DNA from: Chloroflexota bacterium
Lineage (GTDB): Bacteria; Chloroflexota; UBA6077; CF-72
Length of the DNA: 11,347 nt
Assembly (NCBI GenBank): GCA_019247135.1
Contig: JAFAPL010000631.1
Span: forward strand, 1-11,347
Reading direction: 5' to 3'
The position numbers and the translations under genes are program-made. Below are positions 5,612-11,347 of this stretch, in pieces. The notes under the pieces are model-generated. The model did not search any database and was not told the DNA's origin. It saw nothing but the letters and a program-made list of their open reading frames with translations. The first letter of the stretch is position 1. The number at the start of each line of letters is the position of its first letter.

Positions 5612-6808
5612 TCAACCGGCCGTGGGAGTCCGCGCGGTGCGCACCCAGACTGTCGTGCGCGAGGCGAGAAATGACTGGACGTACACACCCAGCTTCCATG
5701 CAACGTAGATGGGGGCCATCGAAAGGGACGCGTACATCCGAAGCGGAGCTCGGACGAGGGCCAGGCCTACCAAGAGGTACACAACGTAGCCAGCCAACGA
5801 AGCAGAGGCCACTAGCGCCAGACTCGGACTGCCAAGTACGATCGCCAGCAGCGTCGCCGCCACGGCCACCGCGAATGGCACCGACAACGGCGGAATGACT
5901 TGCTCAACCGTCGCATCTACCAGGAGCCAGCGTCTCTGGCGGAGGCCGGTCCACAGCAATCTCGGCACTCGGGTCCTCAGCAGCTCCAGACGACCACGCT
6001 CCCAGCGCGCATTCTGACTCGTAGCTTGTTTCAACGTGACCGGCATGTCGCCCTTGACCCATGTCTCAGGCGCAAACTCCACGCCGATGCCCTGTTCGAC
6101 CAACGCCAGGTGGAACTCCACGTCTTCGGCCAGCGTGAACCAGCGCCATGCAAACCGCTTCAGCACATCGGCCGAAAAGCACATGCCGTTGCCCTTGAGC
6201 CCAGCTGACAAACCAAGCTGCGAACGTCCGAGTGGGCGCAAGTAGTGGATAGCCGCCAACGCCGTCGTACGTAGCGCAGCCAGGGCCGAGGCGGCGGGGT
6301 TCAGCACTGTGTAATACGCCTGGATTACGTGCGCTCCGTGTTCGAGCCGAGCGTCCATTGCCCGCAAGAAGTTCGGGGCGACTACAGAGTCAGCATCCAC
6401 CACAACGTACGCGTCGTATGTTCGATGCTCTTGCTCGAGCTGTTTCAAAAGCCAGCGCAGAGCGTAGCCTTTGGCTTGTTCCGATGTATCGAACCGCTCG
6501 TACAGCCTGACGCCGAACGAACGGGCAATCTGCGCGGTCGAATCGGAGCAATTGTCAGCGACTACGCAAACGTCGAACAAGTCGCGTGAATAGTCCAAGT
6601 GGAGAAGGCTTCGAAGCAATCGCGCGACCACCGCTTCTTCATCATGCGCAGGGACTAACACGCAGAATTTGCGGCGCCCCGCCGGCAAGGGGAGATACGG
6701 CGGCCGGGCCACCACCGCCAGAGCGGCGAGCGAAAGCAGGTAGGCGACCAGCAGGACCTGCGCCGCGATGATCACGGCCAGCAGCGGCGTGACAAACGAG
6801 GAAAGCAT
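5612..6808 (-). CDS. Membrane-anchored family 2 glycosyltransferase with QxxRW motif (processive-synthase-like)
   Basis: 398 residues. An N-terminal membrane helix (about 8-34) leads to a GT-A catalytic domain: CVLVPAHDEEAVV (49-61), VVADNCSDST (82-91), the metal-binding DAD in YVVVDADSV (D138, D140), LAEDVEFH with the probable general-base Asp (D229) and QNARWERGR with Q265-x-x-R268-W269. The C-terminus has about three further membrane helices (about 308-326, 330-352, 358-380). This architecture and QxxRW are shared with BcsA-, IcaA- and hyaluronan-synthase-like enzymes, so it may polymerise a homopolymer or add single sugars to a lipid-linked unit. ATG 6808 follows the preceding stop by 7 nt, with a purine-rich AAAGAAAAG before it. 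It is the last gene of the SDR-GT4-GT2 group. No PilZ domain is present in this protein. Class sure; processivity is inference. Confidence 0.9.
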   Translation of the reverse strand: MLSSFVTPLLAVIIAAQVLLVAYLLSLAALAVVARPPYLPLPAGRRKFCVLVPAHDEEAVVARLLRSLLHLDYSRDLFDVCVVADNCSDSTAQIARSFGVRLYERFDTSEQAKGYALRWLLKQLEQEHRTYDAYVVVDADSVVAPNFLRAMDARLEHGAHVIQAYYTVLNPAASALAALRTTALAAIHYLRPLGRSQLGLSAGLKGNGMCFSADVLKRFAWRWFTLAEDVEFHLALVEQGIGVEFAPETWVKGDMPVTLKQATSQNARWERGRLELLRTRVPRLLWTGLRQRRWLLVDATVEQVIPPLSVPFAVAVAATLLAIVLGSPSLALVASASLAGYVVYLLVGLALVRAPLRMYASLSMAPIYVAWKLGVYVQSFLASRTTVWVRTARTPTAG

Positions 6809-6815
6809 CTTTTCT

Positions 6816-7922
6816 TTACGCGACCAGCCGTCGCATGCGTTCTGCGAAATGATCGACTGTAAGCAGTTGCTCGACGGTGCGGCGGCCCGCCTCGCCGAGG
6901 CTTCGGCGTTCCTCCGGATGATCGAGTAGATATGTGATCGTCCGTTTCAAAGCTGCAGCATCTCTGGGCACCACGTAGAATCCGGTGGGTTCGACCTTGA
7001 TGCCAGCCGATTCGGCAACAGTGCGCACCAGACTCGGCGGTCGGCGTTGCGGATCCGAGCCGCGCGTTACCGAGCGACGGTCTTCGACAACGTCCGTCTG
7101 GCCCTGCGTATGAGTAACGATCACCGGCTTGCCCATTGACATGGCTTCGAGAATCGTGGTCACACCAGCCTGGAAATCAGTTTCGTCGAGCGGTACGACA
7201 ACCAGCGCCGACCGCGAGTACAGCCGACGCAATTCGAGGTAATCGAATGCGGAGACCTCAACATTCGGCGGTAACTGCCGCGCTTGCGCGCTGTTACGGC
7301 GCTTGGACCAGTGGCTGGCCGCTCCGATGACCACCTTGACGTCCAATCCTTCGACGGCGCGCATCAGCGTGGGATAATCTCGGAACTCGAGACCGGCGCT
7401 GCAAATCAGGCGTTCCTCGAGCACCGGCTCTCTCTGCCAGAAGCTTGCATCGACCTGGTATGGCACTAGCGCCAGCCGATCTTTGGAAATCCCCAACGTC
7501 TCGCTCGCCAGTTCGTACTGGCGGCTGGAGTGCAGGGCGATGCAATCAATGTGCGAATGAACTCTCAGCCAGCGGAAGAATGGTCGCTTTTTGGACGCTG
7601 AGATCCGGTGTCCGATTGTGATGTGACGCGTTCTCGCCCGAGTGAGCTTCAGCAGCAGCGCCAGGGGGATCCCGATGTGCTCGCCGTCGGTCAGGATCAC
7701 GTCGTACCCGGCGCGGGAACGGAACGCAAGCCAGGCCTGGACTGGCGCAACTCCGACCAGGCGAGCGATGCATCGCAAGATGCGTGATTCGCGTACATTC
7801 GATCGATCGATCGTGTCCGCACCCAGAACGTCGCCAAGGACGTTGTAGTCCTTGCGCGGCCCGGAAGAGCGGGTTGCGCCAACGTCATCTGCGCTGATCA
7901 CCAGGAGCACGCGCGACGTCAC
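6816..7922 (-). CDS. Family 4 (GT-B) glycosyltransferase
   Basis: 368 residues with GT-B architecture: an N-terminal acceptor half opening with RVLLVIS, and a C-terminal nucleotide-sugar half. Recognisable features: ICSAGLEFRDYPTLMRAVEG (173-192), the usual start of the donor domain; LRRLYSRSALVVVPLDET (231-248); and GVTTILEAMSMGKPVIVTHT (253-272), the family signature with E259. The first Glu of the E-x7-E motif is Gln here (Q251). Between about 280 and 313 an Arg/Pro-rich stretch is longer than the usual loop. It should transfer a sugar in the cytoplasm to the growing lipid-linked unit. The start is GTG 7922, 6 nt after the SDR stop; ribosome site weak (GGGAT), so coupled translation is likely. 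A second GTG four codons later is possible. It is followed after 7 nt by the GT2 gene. Sugar specificity unknown. Confidence 0.88.
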   Translation of the reverse strand: MTSRVLLVISADDVGATRSSGPRKDYNVLGDVLGADTIDRSNVRESRILRCIARLVGVAPVQAWLAFRSRAGYDVILTDGEHIGIPLALLLKLTRARTRHITIGHRISASKKRPFFRWLRVHSHIDCIALHSSRQYELASETLGISKDRLALVPYQVDASFWQREPVLEERLICSAGLEFRDYPTLMRAVEGLDVKVVIGAASHWSKRRNSAQARQLPPNVEVSAFDYLELRRLYSRSALVVVPLDETDFQAGVTTILEAMSMGKPVIVTHTQGQTDVVEDRRSVTRGSDPQRRPPSLVRTVAESAGIKVEPTGFYVVPRDAAALKRTITYLLDHPEERRSLGEAGRRTVEQLLTVDHFAERMRRLVA

Positions 7923-7928
7923 GCGGTG

Positions 7929-8867
7929 CTATCCCAGTTCGACCAGTGGAGCGCCGGTCAGGTCCGATAGCTTCCCCAGCGGATCAAGCATGGGTTCGAT
8001 CTGCAAGATTTCTCGCATACGCTGGATGCTCGCGATGTAGCGCGTGACCTCCATCTTGCGAGCGGCTTCCAGTCGAACCCTGACCTGGCCGTCAGCCATT
8101 CTTGCAATACGCCGCGCGAGATCCACGATCCGGGTTCCTGTGCCGCTACCGACGTTGATGGGAGGAACCGCCACATCCAGGCCGCCGGCGCGTGTGAGGG
8201 CATCGACAACCTGGCCGACCCAGACGAAGTCGACAACTTGCTTACCGCCATACACCAGCAGATCCTGGCGCGCGTTGGCCCGCTCCAACCAGAGCGGAAT
8301 CACCCGACCCGTATCGCGTCTCCCATATACGTTCGCCAGGCGTAAGACCACGGTCTGTAAGCCGAACTCGCGACGAAATGCGCGACAGTACGCTTCGCCA
8401 GCGAGTTTGCTCGCACCATACGAATTGATTGGCGACAACGGCGATTCTTCGTCTACGGGCAATGCCATCGGTTCGCCGTAGACTTCTCGCGAGGATGCGA
8501 AGACGACGCACGATACGCCTTTCTCCGCGGCAGCGCGCAGCACATTGAAGGTGCCGCAGACGTTGGTCTCGAAGGTGTAATTGACGTCGCGCACGCCATC
8601 CATCACTCGTGACTGAGCCGCGAGGTGATAGACAACGTTTGCGCCCGTAACCACTGCGGATACGTCTGAGGTGCTTCGAACATCACCCACGACCAGTTCG
8701 AAACGTCGGTCGTCGCTAAGATGTGCGAGGTTTTCGAGCCGGCCGCGTGAGAAGTTGTCGAAGCCGACGACGTGTGTGGCCCCATTTGCCAGTAGCCGGT
8801 CAACGAGATGGCTGCCGATAAAACCGGCCGCGCCCGTGACAACCATTCTTCCCAGCAACTGCGGCAT
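7929..8867 (-). CDS. NAD(P)-dependent nucleotide-sugar epimerase/dehydratase (extended SDR)
   Basis: 312 residues, usual family length. A Rossmann nucleotide-binding motif TGAAGFIGSHL (11-21) is followed by an Asp suited to NAD ribose binding (GFDNFSRG, 35-42), VVGDVRS (59-65), VYHLAAQSRV (79-88), the catalytic Ser in VFASSREVYG (122-131) and Tyr-x-x-x-Lys in SYGASKLAGE (Y150, K154). RLANVYGRR and an INVGSGTGTRIVDL segment match UDP-glucose epimerase or NDP-sugar 4,6-dehydratase relatives. It probably makes a nucleotide sugar for the neighbouring transferases. I choose ATG 8867, which puts TGAAGFIG near the N-terminus; the frame is open to a TTG at 8963 and an ATG at 8846 (preceded by GGGAAG) would also work. 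It is the first gene of a tight run and is divergent from the plus-strand GT4 gene. Exact reaction (epimerase, dehydratase or decarboxylase) unresolved. Confidence 0.93.
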   Translation of the reverse strand: MPQLLGRMVVTGAAGFIGSHLVDRLLANGATHVVGFDNFSRGRLENLAHLSDDRRFELVVGDVRSTSDVSAVVTGANVVYHLAAQSRVMDGVRDVNYTFETNVCGTFNVLRAAAEKGVSCVVFASSREVYGEPMALPVDEESPLSPINSYGASKLAGEAYCRAFRREFGLQTVVLRLANVYGRRDTGRVIPLWLERANARQDLLVYGGKQVVDFVWVGQVVDALTRAGGLDVAVPPINVGSGTGTRIVDLARRIARMADGQVRVRLEAARKMEVTRYIASIQRMREILQIEPMLDPLGKLSDLTGAPLVELG

Positions 8868-9009
8868 CGGTGGAGAGTGTGCGACCCACGCACGATTCTG
8901 AGTGTTAGCCTGAGGTTGAGATGGCGTTGAGGCACTTAGACGACGCGTTGTGCAAAAGGCCAAGTCAACCGATTCTCAACAGTCCTGCCGCAAGGTGTTC
9001 GATTGCTAC
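8868..9009. promoter_or_regulatory. Divergent intergenic region with three GTTGAG elements
   Basis: 142 nt between the divergent SDR and GT4 genes, so both promoters are expected here if the starts are right. GTTGAG occurs at 8915-8920 and 8926-8931 (11-bp period) and inverted as CTCAAC at 8975-8980. I could not find a convincing -10 box for either direction. A GTG at 8950 would place the first 20 codons of the plus-strand gene inside this region. Confidence 0.4.
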
Positions 9010-10281
9010 ATGCGATCGCAAATTCCCTGGAAGAACTCCGACACCCCACAGGGTCCGCCGATCCACGCGCTTTTCCTGAACACGCAGGACACGTTACGCG
9101 CTGACCTGTCAGTCCACGTTTCCCTCGCCAGAGCGCTGGACCGCCAAGCCGTACGAGTGAGTGTCGCGACCAATGCCTTCGAATCTCCTGGCGATTCCGC
9201 GCAAGCAGCCTTCGGGGCAATCCGCGACCTGACACTCTTGCGGGTCGCTCTGGGACGTCCGGTATCCACTCAACGCGGCCTCAAACGGGCTTTCGCGCTC
9301 CTTGTGAATCTCGAGGCCGGCCCTACGCTGCTGCGTCTGGCGGTCTGGTGCCGACGGCAGCATGTCGACGTGGTCCACGTGACCGAGCGGCCTCGCGATA
9401 TGGCCCTGGGGCTGGCCCTGGCGCGGCTCGCGGGTTGTGCACTCATCATCCACGCCCACACAACCTATTACCCACACGCGCAATCGCGGACTGCGGCCGT
9501 TGCCGACTGGGTGCTCCAGCAAGCCGACGGGGTGGTCGGCGTCTCACGCTTCACGGCGCAGTCCTACTGGAACACAGGCCCGGTGAGCTTGGACCGAGTT
9601 TATGCCGTTCACAATGCCACCGATTCAGCCATCCTGAACGCGCACCTGGATGGGCACGCACGAACCAGTACCCGTCAACAACTTGGCATCCCGATCGATG
9701 CGCCCGTCATCGGCAGCGTGGGCCGACTTATGCGCGGCAAAGACCAGGTCAGCCTGGTGACCGCCTTCGCAAAGGTCAAATCCACTCTCCCCGAGGCGCG
9801 CCTGGTGCTCGCCGGGGCCCCGGCCGACGTCTCTCCTGATGGCCAGGGCGACTACCGCGACTACCTCGTGCGCCAGATCCGCCAACTTCAGTTGGACCAG
9901 GCGGTCGTATTCACCGGGTTTCTGCCACATGCCGAGATGCCGAACCTGTACGCGGCATTCGATATCTTCGCCCACCCCTGCATAGAGGAACCGTTCGGGC
10001 TGGTGATCGTCGAAGCGATGGCTGCGGCGGTGCCCGTCGTCGGCATTCGCGCGGGTGGAGTGCCGGAAATCGTGCGAGATGGGATTGATGGGTGCCTGGT
10101 CCCCCCGGGCAACCCCTCGGCGTTGGCGGATGCCATTGTCGCCCTGTTCAGTGACGACGCCCGCGCGCGACGTCTGGCATCCTCAGGTCGTACGCGAGTC
10201 CTTGCATCGTTCACGCCCGAGGTTCAGGCGCGTTCAATTGCGGAGGTCTATCGCGCCGTGCTGGCCAACCGCTACGGCTGA
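9010..10281 (+). CDS. Family 4 (GT-B) glycosyltransferase, the only plus-strand gene
   Basis: 423 residues. The N-terminal half starts at about residue 17 (PIHALFLNTQDTLRADLSVH) and includes VVHVTERPRDMALG and IIHAHTTYYPHAQ (146-158), typical of sugar- or lipid-acceptor GT4 enzymes. The donor half has VIGSVGRLMRGKDQ (233-246), ARLVLAGAP, VVFTGFLPHAEMPNLYAAFD (299-318) and EEPFGLVIVEAMA with a complete E-x7-E motif (E327, E335), then GGVPEIVRDGIDG. This is a standard, intact PssC/WcaL-like transferase; the specific sugar cannot be told. ATG 9010 is preferred over GTG 8950 because neither has a strong ribosome site and the family homology starts downstream of the ATG. It is divergent from the SDR gene and convergent with gtrA, overlapping that gene's end by 10 nt. 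Its inverted orientation in a minus-strand locus suggests separate transcription or an inversion. Confidence 0.92.
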   Translation: MRSQIPWKNSDTPQGPPIHALFLNTQDTLRADLSVHVSLARALDRQAVRVSVATNAFESPGDSAQAAFGAIRDLTLLRVALGRPVSTQRGLKRAFALLVNLEAGPTLLRLAVWCRRQHVDVVHVTERPRDMALGLALARLAGCALIIHAHTTYYPHAQSRTAAVADWVLQQADGVVGVSRFTAQSYWNTGPVSLDRVYAVHNATDSAILNAHLDGHARTSTRQQLGIPIDAPVIGSVGRLMRGKDQVSLVTAFAKVKSTLPEARLVLAGAPADVSPDGQGDYRDYLVRQIRQLQLDQAVVFTGFLPHAEMPNLYAAFDIFAHPCIEEPFGLVIVEAMAAAVPVVGIRAGGVPEIVRDGIDGCLVPPGNPSALADAIVALFSDDARARRLASSGRTRVLASFTPEVQARSIAEVYRAVLANRYG

Positions 10282-10754
10282 AGGCCTACCGCGGATGCCC
10301 CGATGCGAGGTCGCCGCCATGTCCAGCCGATGCTCAGCGCAAAGTTCCAGGCGGCCGCGGTTGCCATGCCAACCGCGTTTCCAGCGACGGGCGCCATCCC
10401 GAGCCGCCCCGCCGACAGATGCAAGATGCCGAGGTTGATGAGCGTGCCGCCAGCGGCAACCGCGTGGTAGCGCGCAAGTCCGCGCCACGTTGCACGTCCT
10501 GAGCTCCGGTCTGCGAACGTCCACGCATTATTCAGAAGGTAGTTGCTGCAGAGCGGCAGCTCGATGGCGACGGCGCCCGCGATCAGATAATGTACGTGGA
10601 AGACGAGTGTGAGCAGTGAGAAAAGAATCAGGTTCAAGCACGCCCCGCTCGCGCCGACCATGCCAAATCTCATGATCCGGATCAGGGCCGAACGCTTGGT
10701 CAGTTGCTGGCGCACATACCGCGCCATTAACTGCACGCGCAAAAAGACTGTCAC
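10272..10754 (-). CDS. GtrA-like four-helix membrane protein (probable polyprenyl-linked sugar flippase component)
   Basis: 160 residues, usual GtrA length is about 120-150. Four membrane helices are evident (about 28-50, 55-76, 96-115, 122-144). Family hallmarks: RFGMVGASGACLNLILFSLL (29-48), SNYLLNNAWTFADR (70-83) and WNFALSIGWTWRR (136-148). GtrA-like proteins are thought to move a polyprenyl-phosphate-linked sugar, made by a GtrB-type transferase, across the membrane for glycan decoration. The upstream gene is exactly such a transferase, and the GTG at 10754 overlaps its TGA as GTGA, which is why I take this start over ATG 10727. Its 3' end overlaps the convergent GT4 gene by 10 nt. Family call sure; flippase activity is a family-level proposal. 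Confidence 0.88.
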   Translation of the reverse strand: MTVFLRVQLMARYVRQQLTKRSALIRIMRFGMVGASGACLNLILFSLLTLVFHVHYLIAGAVAIELPLCSNYLLNNAWTFADRSSGRATWRGLARYHAVAAGGTLINLGILHLSAGRLGMAPVAGNAVGMATAAAWNFALSIGWTWRRPRIGASAVGLQP

Positions 10755-11347
10755 CAGTGCGACCCAGCCGCGGCAGCGTCACCCCGCAGATCAGGACGCG
10801 TAACCAGGCGGGCTGGAGCGAACATCGGCGAGCAATCCACGAACAGCATGCCCAGGTGTTGTAGAAACCGTACGCCTTGCCGAAAGTCTGCCTTGCTGTC
10901 CCCATGCCGACGGGGTTGAAAGCTGTACGGAATCTCGCGAGCAGACTCCCAGCGGCAACGCACGAGAATCTCCAGGAGTATCTTGTATCCGATGGGACGC
11001 AGGGTCACGCCGTTGAGAACCGACTGGTTCAGCAGAAAGAAGCCTCCCAGCGGATCTGACACGGAGGCCAGCCGGCGCGGGAATAGCATCTGGCTCAGGG
11101 TCTTCAGTCCGACCGAATAAAACCGGCGTAGAGGTCCGTCCAGGCCGCCAGTGCTGCCGCCTGCAATGTAGCGACTGGCCACCACCACATCGGCATTTGT
11201 CCGACGCGCCAGCGCAAGCATCTCGGGAATGCGCTGCGGTGGATGTTGGAGGTCTGCGTCGAGGACACATACGTACGTCCCCTTGACGTTGCCCAGGCCA
11301 TCCACGACCGCCCCCGCCAATCCGCCGCTGTTGACGAGTCGGTGTAA
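10751..11347 (-). CDS. GtrB/DPM1-like family 2 glycosyltransferase, N-terminus beyond window
   Basis: Partial: 198 C-terminal residues are present and the frame is open at the right edge. The family makes polyprenyl-phosphate sugars (dolichol-phosphate mannose synthase-like, GtrB, ArnC). Visible: GGLAGAVVDGLGNVKGTYVC, then VLDADLQHPP with the metal-binding D-x-D, VVVASRYIAGGSTGG, the DPLGGFFLLNQ segment that matches the family's D-x-x-S-G-F region (Ser replaced by Gly), and GYKILLEILVRCRW followed by EIPYSFQPRRHGDSK. There are no C-terminal membrane helices of the GtrB type; instead the following gtrA gene, GTGA-coupled, supplies the membrane part. The last ~25 residues (from FVDCSPMFAP) are unlike the family and may be membrane-peripheral. 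The missing N-terminus, with the first nucleotide-binding strand, should lie immediately to the right. Confidence 0.9.
   Translation of the reverse strand, partial: LHRLVNSGGLAGAVVDGLGNVKGTYVCVLDADLQHPPQRIPEMLALARRTNADVVVASRYIAGGSTGGLDGPLRRFYSVGLKTLSQMLFPRRLASVSDPLGGFFLLNQSVLNGVTLRPIGYKILLEILVRCRWESAREIPYSFQPRRHGDSKADFRQGVRFLQHLGMLFVDCSPMFAPARLVTRPDLRGDAAAAGSHW

Noticed and set aside
7798..7813. TCGA/GATC tetranucleotide run inside a GT4 gene, a possible phase-variation tract
   Set aside because: Fewer than four units, too short for frequent slippage; the codons it encodes (Thr-Ile-Asp-Arg-Ser) read normally in frame.
1..11347. CRISPR array, tRNA/rRNA gene, insertion sequence or prophage remnant
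   Set aside because: No regular spaced repeats, no cloverleaf or rRNA-like stretch and no transposase or integrase motif was seen on either strand.

Overview
This 11.3-kb window is an exopolysaccharide/cell-envelope glycan locus with an embedded exosortase (protein-sorting) cassette. GC content is high and almost everything is on the minus strand. Exosortase plus EpsI-like protein, a WecG/TagA/CpsF transferase and a WbaP/WcaJ-type initiating transferase indicate a bacterium with an outer layer rich in exopolysaccharide. The exosortase is not clearly of the proteobacterial EpsH type, and its target carries PEL rather than PEP. My best guess is a non-proteobacterial, soil or environmental, high-GC lineage (Chloroflexota-like), but the sequence alone does not settle it.

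Layout, in the direction of minus-strand transcription (high to low coordinates): (1) 11347-10272, a GtrB/DPM1-like family 2 glycosyltransferase cut by the window edge, coupled by a GTGA overlap to a GtrA-like membrane protein. (2) 9010-10281, the only plus-strand gene, a GT4 glycosyltransferase, convergent with gtrA and overlapping its 3' end by 10 nt. (3) 8867-5612, an NAD-dependent sugar epimerase/dehydratase, a second GT4 and a membrane GT2, packed with 6-7 nt gaps. (4) After a 147-nt spacer full of inverted and direct repeats, 5464-2941: a WecG/TagA/CpsF glycosyltransferase, a 67-residue membrane protein and a polyprenyl-phosphate sugar-1-phosphate transferase, linked by two ATGA overlaps. 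(5) After a 188-nt spacer, 2752-609: a secreted protein with a PEL-type C-terminal sorting tail, the exosortase, and an EpsI-like protein. (6) After 132 nt, the N-terminal part of a HlyD/MacA-like periplasmic adaptor running off the left edge.

Proposed working model (inference): the phosphotransferase loads the first sugar on undecaprenyl phosphate, the TagA-like enzyme and the GT4/GT2 enzymes extend it, and the SDR enzyme supplies a modified nucleotide sugar. GtrB/GtrA make and flip a polyprenyl-linked sugar for a side-chain modification. The exosortase processes the adjacent PEL-tailed protein, probably delivering it to the same extracellular matrix. No flippase, polymerase or ligase is in the window; they should lie outside it. 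The most notable points are the compact one-enzyme/one-substrate exosortase cassette, the cysteine-free EpsI-like partner, and the small membrane protein wedged between the two early glycan-assembly enzymes.
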